Shown here: positions 1-11,054 of the stretch, one piece after another
Position numbering within the stretch: position 1 is the first letter of the stretch
How the letters are laid out: each line of letters starts with the position of its first letter
Source of the DNA: Exophiala sp. HKRS030
Lineage: Eukaryota; Ascomycota; Eurotiomycetes; Chaetothyriales; Herpotrichiellaceae
NCBI GenBank assembly: GCA_023897205.1
Contig: JAHWDD010000005.1
Location: 1,612,001 to 1,676,000, forward strand
Direction: 5' to 3'
Length of the DNA: 64,000 bases
Made by a program: the position numbers and the translations under genes
Notes under the pieces: model-generated
What the model was told of the DNA's origin: nothing
The model's input: the letters and a program-made list of their open reading frames with translations, nothing else
Databases searched by the model: none

Positions 1-1
1 C

Positions 2-1147
2 ATCGCCGCGACGAGTTCGCGCGGCGACGCCAGCGGACTGATCTACACGCGCAACGTGACCGCGCTGCACCCGTGCGTCGTCGAGGTCAAGGGCATGGGC
101 GTCGACGACGGCATGTACAAGATCCTCCGGTCCACGCTGTGGCACGACCTGGTCGACTCGAGTCCGCTGAACAAGCGCGCCTGGGCTTTCCAGGAGCGGT
201 GCCTGGCCAAGCGCACGCTGCACTTCACGAGGAACGAGCTGCTCTGGGAGTGCCAACAGATGTGCTGCAGCGAGGTGTTCCCCAAGGGGCTGCCGGCCAA
301 CTCGGGCCCGCCGAGCAGCCGTGAGAACGTCGAGTTCTTCAACAAGCGCATCCACCACCAGCGGCACGGCAACTGGCACCACCTGGTCAAGATGTACAGT
401 CCCAAGCGGATGACGTACAGCACGGACAAACTGCTCGCCATCGGCGGGCTGGCGAAACAGTACATGGCCCGCAACCGGCTGCGGGAAGAGGACTACCTGG
501 CCGGGATGTGGAAGTCGCACTTGCCCCACGCGCTCCTGTGGCGGGTCGAGCACGGTCGCCGGCCGGCCAAGTACAGGGCGCCGACGTGGGCGTGGGCCTC
601 GATCGACGGCGAGGTCAAGTACCCCGAACCCGCGCAGAACTCTCGGGACACGTGCGTCGAGGTGATCGACCTGGACATGCGGTACAAGGCGGACAACTTT
701 GGCCTGGTCGAGGGCGGGAGGATGAAGGTGCGAGGCTTCATGGCGCGGGGCCTGTTGAGGCGCACGCACGACTACTGGGGCCAGACTCCTTGCGTGATCC
801 AGTGCACCAAGGCCCAGGTCGAGCTCGAGTCGGCGAGTTTCGATGACCGCCTGCCGAAACTGTCCGAGGCGTCGGGCATGCTGACCGAGATGCTCGAGGT
901 TTATCTGTTGCCGGTGATCGACGTGGTCGACCGCGTCGAAGGTTTGTTGCTCTGTGCCACGATGAAGAGGGGCGAGTTCAGACGGATAGGTGCGTTTGAC
1001 GTGTCGAGGTACGACCAGATCAATTGGGACCGGTTCAGGAGTGTGATGAAGGGAGAGGCCGAGATGAACAATTACGAAGAGAGGTTGGACCATACGAACG
1101 GGTATTGGTTCGCGAGCGATTACACCTATACTATCAATGTGATATAA
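2..1147 (+). CDS. HET-domain (heterokaryon incompatibility) protein, 3' part
   Basis: The reading frame is open from the first bases of the window, so the gene begins upstream and only its last 381 codons are seen. The first visible residues (IAATSSRGDASG) and the stretch PLNKRAWAFQERCLAKRTL followed by LLWEC match the C-terminal half of the HET domain, where the RAW-FQE-LL/R block is highly conserved. The remaining ~270 residues follow the usual variable tail of HET proteins and show no second domain I recognise. HET proteins mediate non-self recognition and cell death after hyphal fusion, but most genomic copies have no tested role. There is no intron in the visible part. The stop is TAA at 1145. 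The family call is firm; the specific function is unknown. Confidence 0.85.
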   Translation: MAATSSRGDASGLIYTRNVTALHPCVVEVKGMGVDDGMYKILRSTLWHDLVDSSPLNKRAWAFQERCLAKRTLHFTRNELLWECQQMCCSEVFPKGLPANSGPPSSRENVEFFNKRIHHQRHGNWHHLVKMYSPKRMTYSTDKLLAIGGLAKQYMARNRLREEDYLAGMWKSHLPHALLWRVEHGRRPAKYRAPTWAWASIDGEVKYPEPAQNSRDTCVEVIDLDMRYKADNFGLVEGGRMKVRGFMARGLLRRTHDYWGQTPCVIQCTKAQVELESASFDDRLPKLSEASGMLTEMLEVYLLPVIDVVDRVEGLLLCATMKRGEFRRIGAFDVSRYDQINWDRFRSVMKGEAEMNNYEERLDHTNGYWFASDYTYTINVI

Positions 1148-2937
1148 AGAGAGGTGGAGATGGGGGGGAGACAGCGAGACGAACCGCGAAGACGACGAGA
1201 GACATGAATGATAGGATGGAGATGATGGTGTTTCATACGGCTGGCAGGATACCTAGGTACTCCGTACATACGGGGGATATGGCGTATATTGGAATGTCTA
1301 GAAGGCTGGGGATATATCGGGTTCGAACGAACGATTTTTTGTGGAATCTCGTTCGTTTCCTTCCACCCCTCTCCCTTTCCTTTTCAAAAGGGATGATGCT
1401 CGATCGAGGATGGCTTGCGAGGGATATGTCTAGGGGCTAGGCTTTTAGGTGATACCTCGCTCAGAAGGGGGTTTGATGGGTTACGATGGATCTATACTCC
1501 GTACCTCGGTGTATATTAATGTTGACGATGAATCGTGTACTTGACAGGTCCTGTGGATATGTTTTGCCGTTCTACGGAGTATCCGTAGGTCGTGCCAGGC
1601 TTGTTGTATTTTCTTGTTGGACTACTTTGTCGTGTCCAGATTAAAACATGTCTCACAAGTGCGGTCTGTACAATGACAAGGTTACTCGTCGCCTCCTACG
1701 CAGCACACAATAGAATGTCAAGTGAGTGGTCTGAGACGGTCTTGTGTTCCCATGACGCCAATCAGTTTCCTATACTGTAAGTACGCAGTACAGAGTGTGG
1801 ATGATGATGGATGACTTCGCATTGTCACCTCGTAGGTCGTAGAGACGACGTGGGGATCAATCGAGATTCCCAATATTCACGTATTGTAATCGAACTGTGG
1901 ACATGTCTACTGAGTCAGAGATGTTGCATTGCAAATGAGATCGACTTGGGTATGAGGCCAACTATCACATCTTTCATTTTGAGCCTCGGCTTGTAATGTA
2001 CTCAAGCTCCAATATTCTTTACTTATTGGTTGCACTCACTCACAGGCACAAGTCACAGAAAGAGAATAGTACAGTAGGTACTTCGTAGAGAGCCACTTTT
2101 TTTTTTCTCCAGCCCCCCCCCCCCCATAGCCCATATTTTCTCCACGGGCCCGGCTAAAAATGGTCCCAAGAGGGCGGGGGAGAGATGATCCCGATCCCAG
2201 TCTTTTCTTCTTCATCTCTTGTCTCCCGCGTCGCGCCACCACCCGATTGAATCGTTGTCCCATGACGATCTCAGAAGTATGGCATCTCAAAAACCATCAC
2301 GAGTACGGGGTACAAGTTGCGGGTTACGATGGCCGTCTTTGTTTTCTTCTCTGTCTGTAGACAACACTCAAAGATACACTTTGACTTGGACAGTACAGAT
2401 CACAGGGTTCGTGAAGTACTACCTGCCTGGCTTTTCTCTAAGTCCAAGATGTCCAAAGTAAATTCTTTCCCAAACATGTCATTGCATTTTGCCGACGATC
2501 TATACCAGTAGCTTCGCAACGCGTTCCTAATTGAGCGAAAGAAGTACAACATTTGCTACTGGTAGTACTGTAGCTGTAGGTATTTTACCTAGGTACCTAC
2601 CATGAGACATGTGCTACATATCTATTTGCAGGTACAATCATGATGGGAGACGTACTGTAGTAAAAGACTTAAAAAGGCTTTCCAACAAGGTCTATGCTTC
2701 TTTATTTTCCTTTTTCTTTTCTTCTCCTCCTTCACCACTCATACAAGAGTTACGAGTATCAAAAGTGACCCCTCCAACCACTTTAAGAAATAGTCTGAAC
2801 TCTACTCATCCGACCATCTTTGTACATATATTTTTGAGTCTAGGAAAACTCAATCTCCTCTCTCTCTACCTTTACCTCTACCTTTGTCTCTACTCTTTGT
2901 TTACATATTGTGAACGCGCATCATCCACGACACAAAG
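1148..2937. other. Intergenic region, no gene seen
   Basis: 1.8 kb between the HET gene and the CFEM gene. Only short unsupported reading frames occur. It holds three copies of TACGGAGTA/TACTCCGTA (1258-1266, 1495-1503, 1573-1581), a T run followed by a C run of about 14 (2100-2125), and a pyrimidine-rich stretch just before the CFEM start (about 2850-2900) that suits a fungal promoter or 5' leader. Confidence 0.6.
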
Positions 2938-3855
2938 ATGCGTCTCGAACTCCTCACCTTCACCGCCGTCTTGGCCGGTTGTGTCTCTGCTCAATCGAGT
3001 CCATCGATCCCTGCTTGTGAGTAGACGCCGCTGCCCCCCATGTACGAGTACGGGTACCAGTGCTAGTACTTTCGTCACCTTATCCTAGACATAACTAACA
3101 CTCGACTGTTTCTATCCCGACAGGTGCAAATACATGTATCACCGACGCTCTGCCGGCTTCCTGCAACTTGGACCCATCATGTACGTTTCTAGCTCAGTAT
3201 CTACCCAAAACAAAACCCACCTACGATCCTACGTATCCAGACACAAAAAAGGGAGAAATGTTACTTGAAAGAGGTTCATTCTGACGATCAAACCAAAAAA
3301 ACACCTGCAGGCATCTGTACCACCAAATCCTTCATTACGGACATCAGTTGCTGTATCTACAAGAGCTGCGATGCTAGCGATCAACAGGCCGCACTCGCCT
3401 ATGCGCATTCCATCTGCGACCCTGTAGGAGGTTCAACATTATTGGTACGTTGCCACATTGGGCCAATTTGCTATGCACATATGTCCTCTCGTGATTGCTA
3501 ACGGTGTTTTCGTTTGTAACAGCCCGCCTCTGCCGGTTGCACCGCAAATTCCACCTCGCCCGCAACCAGTGGTAGTTCCAGTGGCGGCACTGCAGCAGCC
3601 ACCGCCAGCGCCAGCGCCACCGGTAGCAGCGCCTCGGCAGCTTCGTCTTCAGTCTCCTCCGCCATGAGCAGCGCCTCTGCCTCCGCCAGTGCCGCCGCAT
3701 CCTCCGCGTCCGCAGGCCAGGGTAGCGCTACCTCCAGTGCCAGCGCCGCCGCAACGTCGGCCGCAGGTAACGCTGCAGATGGACGAATGAGTGTGCAGGG
3801 TGTGGGATTGGGTGTTGTGGGTGCAGCCCTGCTTGGGCTCGCTGCGCTGCTGTAA
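2938..3855 (+). CDS. CFEM-domain GPI-anchored cell-wall/secreted protein
   Basis: Four exons: 2938-3016, 3124-3180, 3311-3444, 3523-3855, giving 200 residues. Donors are GTGAGT, GTACGT and GTACGT; acceptors are CAG. Residues 1-18 are a signal peptide (cleavage near VSA-Q). Residues 22-82 form a CFEM domain: PAC at 25-27, then Cys 31, 40, 46, 48, 60, 65 and 81, with the Asp before the CxC (D43), which in known CFEM proteins is an axial haem-iron ligand. There is one extra Cys (59). Residues ~90-175 are a Ser/Ala/Thr-rich low-complexity stalk, likely O-glycosylated. The last ~20 residues are hydrophobic with a preceding small-residue segment, as in GPI signals. CFEM proteins act in haem uptake, adhesion or effector roles; which applies here cannot be told. 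It is convergent with ILM1. Confidence 0.88.
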
Positions 3856-4059
3856 AGGGTGACCGAAAGGGGACGCGGTCTCGAGAATACCACATGCAGG
3901 CTGGTGAAAGTGGATGCGGGATCCTGGAGTGACTTGGAAATTTTGCTGTCGAAAGATATTTCCACCTAATCACCCCCTCAGTCGTCATTGCCACTGTCAA
4001 TGTGAAGCAATTGTAAAGTCTTCGGAGTCTCAAATCGGAATTTGATGTGTGCGAGTAAA

Positions 4060-4821
4060 TCATTCATCTTCCTCCTCCATGGCTCTCCTCCTTGCCAGTA
4101 GTTTACCAACCTCCCTCCCTTCATCTTTCACCGTGGTCCACAGATAACCCCAGAACAGCATATTTGCCAGACCGACGGTAAAGGTGACGCGGTTCGCAAG
4201 GAGGTCAGAGATGGTATAATTCTCTGATGTCGTTGATGTTACACCGGAATGGAACATGTAGATCCAGAACACCAGTGCCGACGAACCAACGACGTGAAGA
4301 CCGGCCAGTGTAAGCCAACGCGACTGCGCCGTGAGCAGGGTGTAAAGTTCTTCAGCCAGGCGAGCAGAGCTTACTGCCGGTGGGGGAGTTGTGCCCTGTT
4401 GTTTGCCTGCTCTTGTTCTTGTTGTTGTGCTTGTAGGTTCGGACGGAGCGAGGCTCAGGGTCAAGTCGCCGGCGAAGATGAACTGCATGAGAGCGTAGGC
4501 GACGAGTAAGACGGCCACGACGGCGAAGAGTTCTCGTTCGGCCGTCGTCCCCGTGAGGGCCGGGATGGTACCGGGACCGCGGGCAGGGTTCTTCAGCAAG
4601 GCCGGTGGTCGGAAGCCAGATTCTCCTTTTCGGTGATGATGATCAGAGGGATGCAAAGGATCGGGGGCGTAGTCTGGAGAGCGGATGAACATGGACTCGC
4701 CCAAAGCCCAGATCGGGACTGAAGATACGAGCTTCCATGGCGAGGTCAGGAGGTAGTAGGAGAACAAAACCAGGGTGAGGGAGTGTGTCCGGACAAGGAG
4801 GGTGGAAGAAAGCAGTGGCAT
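4060..4821 (-). CDS. ILM1: Ilm1-family four-span membrane protein
   Basis: Intronless, 253 residues. The N-terminus (MPLLSSTLLVRTHSLTL) and the overall pattern resemble fungal Ilm1 (increased loss of mitochondrial DNA 1) proteins. Four hydrophobic segments are visible at about residues 13-30, 97-117, 170-192 and 212-230. A hydrophilic loop rich in Pro, Thr and Arg lies at about 125-160, and the C-terminal tail is highly charged (RRRAMEEEDE). In yeast, loss of ILM1 raises loss of mitochondrial DNA; its biochemical role is not settled and it has been placed at the ER. The start is the first ATG in the frame and the family N-terminus begins there. It is convergent with the CFEM gene (about 205 bp between stops). 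Confidence 0.8.
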   Translation of the reverse strand: MPLLSSTLLVRTHSLTLVLFSYYLLTSPWKLVSSVPIWALGESMFIRSPDYAPDPLHPSDHHHRKGESGFRPPALLKNPARGPGTIPALTGTTAERELFAVVAVLLVAYALMQFIFAGDLTLSLAPSEPTSTTTRTRAGKQQGTTPPPAVSSARLAEELYTLLTAQSRWLTLAGLHVVGSSALVFWIYMFHSGVTSTTSENYTISDLLANRVTFTVGLANMLFWGYLWTTVKDEGREVGKLLARRRAMEEEDE

Positions 4822-5347
4822 CTTTTTGGGTCTCCGTCTGTCGATCTGAACCTAGACGAGTAAAAATATAATTCTTCCTCAACGAGTACACGGAATGTGT
4901 TGAACTGTGTCTGTGCTTGCAGGGAGGTGTTTGCTGGTCGCTGTTTAATCTGTGGGTATCTCACGAGATATAATCCGAAATTACATTGCGGAAAGTCTTC
5001 AGTCACGGTAAGGAGCAAACATATTCAAAGTCAATTGGGACTCCAAGGAATGAATAAACTGTAACCATAATATAATGATACAATTACACTGACAAAGATC
5101 TTTCTATAACAGTAGGTTCTACGGAGTACTGAGGTCAAAATTTAATCCTGTACTGACCAAATTCAGAAGTCTTCATAGACGACACCACTCTTCACGTGCT
5201 TGCCAAGCTCAAAATTAGGGAGTCCTTGCATAGCCTGTAGAGAGGCCTCCGTTTGTCGGTCGGCTTCGTCGATGTCCGAGATGTCACAAGGGATTCATTG
5301 AGCCTACGCTTTCATTGAACCAGCCACTGCCTAAACGAGTCAAAGAT
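4822..5347. other. Divergent intergenic region between ILM1 and a Zn2Cys6 gene
   Basis: 526 bp. It is AT-rich around 5040-5100 and carries one TACGGAGTA copy (5120-5128). No gene was seen. It should contain the promoters of both flanking genes. Confidence 0.5.
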
Positions 5348-7898
5348 ATGCCATCTTCTATACCCTCTACTTCGCCTCATACTTCGAAAAAGAACAAAGC
5401 GATCAATGCGTGCATCGAGTGCTACCGGCGAAAACAGAAGGTCTATCATATTCATACTATGCCAACGATTTTCTAGCACCTGACTCTGGTATAGTGCGAT
5501 CGCAAGCAGCCTTGCAGTAATTGCGTCAGCCGGAACGTTACTTATAAATGTCATTACAGCGACTCAAGAATGTAGGTGGCGGCGCGGAGATGATTGCTGG
5601 TCCTTCGCCTCAGACACGGATGACCAGCTAACCCTACGATACTTTAGACCTTCTGATAGACCAGACACTACAGGACAGGCAATTGGAACTCGCAATGTAC
5701 AAGAACCAGCACCACCAGATGGAAGGCTTGATATCAATGCAGCAGTAGAGTCACCGGCGGCCGATCTAGGCTACTCGTCTACTGCCGGAAGTAATGCCTT
5801 GGTCGATTTCAAACGGGTACGTGTTGTACCTATTCAAGCAAAGGACCCCTCTCAGTCTGTTGTCATCTGATAAAAACCAGCTTGTCCACGAAGAAAATGG
5901 GCTGCACGCCGTTTCGACAGCTCACAGTCACTCAAGTCGTCAGCCTGAAGCATCCACCATGCCAAGTGCGGCCAATGTCCGACTTCCTTCTAAGATGGCC
6001 ATAAACAAGCTGGTGGAGGTTTTCTTCATCGATGTCAACTGGCAGTATTTCATCCTCGAAAAGCTATACTTTGATTCCTTACTTACCTGCTGGTACGGAA
6101 CCAATGTCAAGACCTTGTCGCACCTCAGCCATGAAGAACTCGAGAGAGAGCTTTACTATTTTCCTGCATTGTTGTTTCAGGTTTTGGGCCTTGCGATACA
6201 GTTCCTATCACTCAAATCACCTGTCTGGGAATTCCTGACGCAGGCTGATATGGCTTTGTGTCATAAATACAGCGATATTGGTGCGGAGCTGATGACACAG
6301 GCCCAGAGACACAATGTGGCTCTCACAACGGTTCAAGCGGATTTTCTAAGGGCATCATGGTTGAAGAATATTGGAAAGGGCGTAGAAGCTTGGCATAGCA
6401 TAGGGAGTGCAATCCGGTCGAGCTGCTCAGAATTGATCCCTATGTCTGAAAACTGGTAAAACTGATAGGCTCCAGATCCGCACAAGAGCTCGAGCTTCAT
6501 CGTCACGAAGATTTCTACAAACATGCTTCGAGCAGCCCTGGAATAACACTTAGTCGCGTGTGGTATGAAGAGTATAAACGCCGGCTATGGATGAACTTGT
6601 GTACATGGGACACGTGAGTTTCTTCGATGTTGTCAAGCTGTAGCTGGATTCTAATGCAGACCAGTTTAACCGCAATGATTCTTGGTCGCCCAAGGGCTAT
6701 CCATCCTGACGATTGCGATGTGGAGGAACCAAGTGAGTGCAATATCCCACAGAATCCAACCATCTGTGTCCCAGGGACTCAGGAACTTATTGGGGAACGG
6801 GACAAGCCCAACCCTGTCTCCAGCAACCTATTCCTGTACCGGCTCTCGAATATTTGGCATACTGCGAAAGCACAGAAAGCCGATAGGTCTCCTTCAACGG
6901 ATTACTCCGTTGTTGAACGACTTCATGACCAGGTGAACATCATCATGGACCGGCTGCCACTGACGCTTCGGCATGGCAACCCTGACTTATCGTGGGACGA
7001 TCAATATCCATACCTACGCCAGCAGAGAGAGGATGTTCTCACCAAGGCCAATCTAATGTTAGTGGCATTGCACCGTCCACACATAAAGTACCGGGCCGAG
7101 AGCCGGCGCGCTGCATTACAAGCTTCGATCGTGATATTAGACTCACAGCACCGAGCATTCATAATGGCCAGTCCACACCAATACAAGTTCTTTGGTCTGT
7201 CCTTCTACACCATCGACGCATCGCTATTGCTTTCGGTCGTAACGGCCAGGTATCTACCACAAAATGACAACGAGGTTATGATGAAGATCGATTTTGTCCT
7301 GCAACAAGCTATGAACAGATTGAGTGCAATGCACTCATACAGTCCAATAGCACGCTCTGGTCTCACTATCCTCAGCCAGTGTTACCATGTCCTACAGCAG
7401 CGCTTGGAGTTCAACGCTGCAACATTGTATCTTCCAACGGCCACGGCCACGGAACTTGGAAATTTCGGACCAGAGTTTGGAGTTGATGCGGTGAAAGATA
7501 GCTTGTCCGAACAGCGACGACATTTGCCGCGCAAACAAGCTCAAGAACATAATCAGCAAGAGCCAGAAGTGTGTGCTCCAATATTTTCCTCTACAGGATC
7601 CTCCGCATCGAGTCGTCCAATTTCAGACGAACCAAATTCTTCACAAAGCGATTGGACATTTGACGCGAGTGCGGATGCAAGAACAATGTCTACAACTACA
7701 TTTCAGCCGTCTCAACAGCTTGATCCGTCGATTACTGACTTTGACGAGACGTACTGGCTGAGCTTGATAAATGATGTATCCGACCTGACGAATACAGATC
7801 CGACGGAGGCTGTCGAAATAGGCCAAAGCGTTGAAGCAGCCTCCGTGGAGAACAATGTTGTTTGGGATCAAATCCAGTTTAGTGAACCAAGCACCTAA
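5348..7898 (+). CDS. Zn(II)2Cys6 fungal-specific transcription factor
   Basis: Six exons: 5348-5440, 5495-5571, 5648-5816, 5881-6416, 6476-6613, 6665-7898; their lengths sum to 749 codons (748 residues). The first intron splits the zinc cluster. Joined, it reads AC-x2-C-x6-C-x5-C-x2-C-x7-C at about residues 22-50, with basic residues (YRRKQK) between Cys 2 and 3. The middle region (about 130-430) has the pattern of the fungal_trans domain (LTQADMALCHKYSDIGAEL, then GSAIR-SAQELELHRHED, then RRLWMNLCTWDT across introns 4 and 5). The C-terminal ~150 residues are acidic and Ser/Thr/Gln-rich, as in activation domains. Intron 4 has an unusual donor (GTCGAG) but restores the conserved helix. It lies on the same strand as the hydrolase at 8842 and the dehydrogenase at 11055, so it may regulate them (inference). 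Confidence 0.88.
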
Positions 7899-8639
7899 AT
7901 GATCGCGATTGGCTCGAATCTTGGAAGATCTGTCAATTGTCTTTTGTTAGCTGGGAAGGGGCATTGACACTGAGATCAAAGTTCGGTTGATGAGCATCAT
8001 TGGTGGCATACACGACTATCCATCGGATCGGTTTCAATGATCTATACTGTCTATTCATGTATCTCATCCGGCACCGTTGTCTGCCTTGGGCTAGTCCGAA
8101 GCTTCGAAGGATCGAAAAACCAAGGGTGGTCACACTGGTTATGATCCGGGCAACGGCGCAAGTCCTTTGATGAAAGGGAACAGCGCGCTCTCTCTCGGGT
8201 TCGAGAATATTGTATATACGCAATGTCCGGACAGCTCTCCGCGAACGGACCCCCTACTGACTCTCATCAAATGCAGAGCGCTCACGGCAAACGGGAAATC
8301 TCTTCGTTTCGTTAATCAGTGGCTTCGGTGTGAGGCTCTTTCGCCCTTTGCCCCTCACGACGGAACCCAAGGAGTTGTGCAGACTTATCCCGCAGATCTC
8401 GGGCCATCAAGTTTACAGCTTACTATTGAGCACCAGCCACATCGAGGCATGATGCTATTTCTCTACTGGACGATGATTATGGCATTGGATCACTCTGCCA
8501 TAACATCGTCGACAATCGTCACATCAAACGATCCGAGAGTTTCAACGACTGGTGATCCGTGAAGAAGCGTGAGCGATTTAGTATCTGATCAAGACCTCAC
8601 CAGGTCAGCAGCTGTAGTAGCTAATCCTAAGTCCGAGTC

Positions 8640-8706
8640 GTTGATCCGAAGAGCTAGTCCGAAGCGCTAATCCGAAGAGCTAATCCGCGATGAGCTAGTC
8701 CGAGAA
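8640..8706 (+). repeat. Direct repeats of about 13 bp, consensus GAGCTARTCCGAA
   Basis: Consecutive units: GTTGATCCGAA (8640-8650), GAGCTAGTCCGAA (8651-8663), GCGCTAATCCGAA (8664-8676), GAGCTAATCCGCGAT (8677-8691), GAGCTAGTCCGAGAA (8692-8706). Every unit carries a CCG triplet, the half-site typically read by Zn2Cys6 regulators, at 13-15 bp spacing. The array ends 14 bp before a TATA box. It could be an operator array or a relic of a mobile element's subterminal repeats. Confidence 0.75.
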
Positions 8707-8720
8707 GTGACTATACCCTC

Positions 8721-8727
8721 TATATAG
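8721..8727 (+). promoter_or_regulatory. TATA box (TATATAG) of the hydrolase gene
   Basis: TATATAG lies 121 bp before the ATG at 8842, with the CCG repeats directly upstream. It also shows that the open frame between 8728 and 8841 is 5' leader, not protein. Confidence 0.6.
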
Positions 8728-8841
8728 TTGGAAGTATACCTATTCGACTCCCCCCTCGATAGCATCTCTGTTTCCCTTTCTACCCCTTCGCAGCAAGCTC
8801 ACCATCAGTTGATCCTGAAACACACCACACCAGCAAAAACC

Positions 8842-9816
8842 ATGACTGGCATTTCGAAAGAACGGATGCAAACCGCCCAGGCGCAGGAAAGGACCATCTC
8901 GGCAGAGGATCACGACAAGGTCAAGGCGCTGGCAGGCATGGTCAAGATGCCCCGGAGCTTCATCTTTAAGAACCCCGACGAGTACGGCATGAAGGGATGG
9001 TACGACATTTCCATCAAGTCGGATGATGGGACGCCGCTCGAGGCGTGGTACATTCCGGCTCGTGGCGGCGAGAGTGATCGGCTGGTCATCTTCAACCACG
9101 CGTTGCCCATGTGCCGGGCTGGCTACCCGGGCCACATGGGCCCGCCGTGGAGCGATTTCATCGAGCCAGTCGAGATTGACTTTGTCGTGCAGTACAAACA
9201 CCTGACCGACGCAGGTTACAACGTCTTGACGTACGACCTTCGCAACCACGGCCAGAGCGGCGCGGCCAACGGGGGAGTGTCAGGTATCGGCCAGTGGGAG
9301 TGGCGCGACTGCGTCGGCGTAAAAAGCTTCGTTGACACACACCCGCGCCTCGGCCGCATGAAAAAGGCCTTGTTCAGTCAGTGCCTGGGTGGCATTTCGC
9401 AGTACGCAGCCATCACCAAGCGGCCCGAGCTGTTTGACGACATCCGCTGCATGTGTAGCCCCCTCGTGCCCAACATGTCGGCGGTCTTTTCCAAGCTGTC
9501 CGGGCCCCAGGGCATCAGCCAGTACCAGGAACTCATCGACCTGGAACTCCTCAAGCTGGGAGGTTTCCCCGCCTCCGACATGTCGGGCAAGTTGTGGGCG
9601 CCCAACGTCAAGCTCCCCGTTCTCATGTGGCAGGTCCACGACGACGCCATCATCGAGAATCCGTCCGACGCCCAGAGTACCTTTGACGCCCTGGCCAGCC
9701 GCGACAAGGAACTTTACTGGATCGAGGGCACGACGAAACGCTTCGAGGACGGCTACAACTGGTTCGGCCGCCACCCCGAAAAGGCGCTGTCCTTTTTGAA
9801 AAAGTATATGGATTAG
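8842..9816 (+). CDS. Alpha/beta hydrolase with Cys at the nucleophile elbow
   Basis: Intronless, 324 residues from the ATG at 8842 (context AAACCATGAC). In-frame codons upstream lie downstream of a TATA box and are probably leader. The fold pattern is clear: an N-terminal cap segment, LVIFNHALP (strand then oxyanion region), NVLTYDLRNHGQS, then the elbow FSQCLGG with Cys at residue 181 in place of the usual Ser of G-x-S-x-G. Candidate acid and base are the Asp pair in WQVHDD and the His in GRHPEKA near the C-terminus. Cys elbows are known in dienelactone hydrolases and in some fungal and bacterial hydrolase groups with SxCxG elbows, so the residue may be functional. Substrate unknown. No signal peptide, so probably cytosolic. 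Third codon positions are strongly GC-biased. Confidence 0.85.
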   Translation: MTGISKERMQTAQAQERTISAEDHDKVKALAGMVKMPRSFIFKNPDEYGMKGWYDISIKSDDGTPLEAWYIPARGGESDRLVIFNHALPMCRAGYPGHMGPPWSDFIEPVEIDFVVQYKHLTDAGYNVLTYDLRNHGQSGAANGGVSGIGQWEWRDCVGVKSFVDTHPRLGRMKKALFSQCLGGISQYAAITKRPELFDDIRCMCSPLVPNMSAVFSKLSGPQGISQYQELIDLELLKLGGFPASDMSGKLWAPNVKLPVLMWQVHDDAIIENPSDAQSTFDALASRDKELYWIEGTTKRFEDGYNWFGRHPEKALSFLKKYMD

Positions 9817-11054
9817 AACCAATCCTTTTCTTTTTCGTGCGCACGCTTTGCGCAATGCCGGCAGAGGGCTGTTGCGAAAGGTGAAACACGACCGGGAACA
9901 TGTTTTTGAACCACCAAAATTCATGTAGCAGAGCCATTGGAGGTGATGTGACGGCCACGTCGAGTTGCAATGATGCTGTAATGCCTAGGAGTGTGTCAAT
10001 TCACAAGTCTATCTCTTTACCTAGAGCCATTCGATTCATTTTTGATGAATATCGAAACGATAGAACAAGTATCCGTGACGACCGGGCTTACACTCCTTCC
10101 AAAACTCGAGGGGCATGGTAACTAGTATAGCATATACCCTTCCGGCACAGGTGGACATTACAGGCTTCACAGTCTGTGAAAATGTTGCGGCCGTCGGATT
10201 TAGCCTCCAAAGACCTCTGTTCATTGCCTGTTAGTCGTTGCAATGGTCGACGACCTTTTCCATGGCATTCCTGAGGCATTTTCGCTCCCCAGGCGCAATA
10301 GGACCGGGTTACTAGTCTAGTCAATTGGTGATGAGTGCCTCGCAAGACTAGTTGGCGAATGAGAGCCTTCTCAAATCGGTCATGGCCGTGATGACTAGCA
10401 TGGACAAACCTATCATGTTGAGCGAGTTCAAATTCTATAGGAATTGACTAGACAAACATCGAATAGTCAATAGTTTCTATTTCAATATATTCTGGGGTTC
10501 GGTTGCGGCCGTCATACGGTCCACTACCTTATTAGTCTCCTCGATCTTCTTGGCTCGCCGACTCTCCACGAGTTTCCCCAAACCAAAGTTCAGCGACATG
10601 GTCAGTATATTTCGAGTCGCAGCGTTCGAGTCACCCTTCTCGGACCGAACCTTCGGTCTTCCCTGAGGGATACCAGCAAAACACATATTTGATGTCTGTG
10701 TCTGTGTCCCCTCGTTAACCTGGATTTTTTCGTCTGAACCTCGGCATTCGTACTCCAGTAGGTTGCGGGCCTTAAACACGATCTGGGTACTAGATTTATG
10801 CCTGACAAACGAGTACGCAACGACCGACGAGAAAGTCTTACAGGACGAGTGATTCGTTGTATCAGCACTAGTCCAGGTGGGCACAAAATACGAGGTGGAG
10901 GTGCAGGCCGAAGAATCCCTTATTTACCACAGTTCTCCGAGTGTCGTAAACAGCGAGTGCATACATACTGGTCATCCCATTCTACTTCGAGGCGCGAGTA
11001 CTATCACCAAGACCTACACTATACAGACTACACATACTTATACCGTAAAACACC
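9817..11054. other. Intergenic region between hydrolase and SDR genes
   Basis: 1.24 kb. A frame on the minus strand (10477-10884) is open for 135 codons but has no recognisable pattern, and I do not call it. CTTATACCG at about 11038-11046 precedes the SDR start, but I cannot call a core promoter. Confidence 0.45.

Larger units (their letters stand above)
7899..8841. other. Promoter region of the Cys-elbow hydrolase gene
   Basis: 0.94 kb. No convincing gene. A frame at 8167-8562 has no recognisable content. It holds the CCG repeat array (8640-8706), an isolated copy of the same element at 8089-8101 (GGGCTAGTCCGAA), and a TATA box at 8721. Confidence 0.5.

Noticed and set aside
8167..8562. Plus-strand frame of 131 codons upstream of the CCG repeats
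   Set aside because: Composition not protein-like, and no splice partner found.
10477..10884. Minus-strand frame of 135 codons between the hydrolase and SDR genes
   Set aside because: No recognisable motif and overlapping frames on both strands; likely chance in a spacer.
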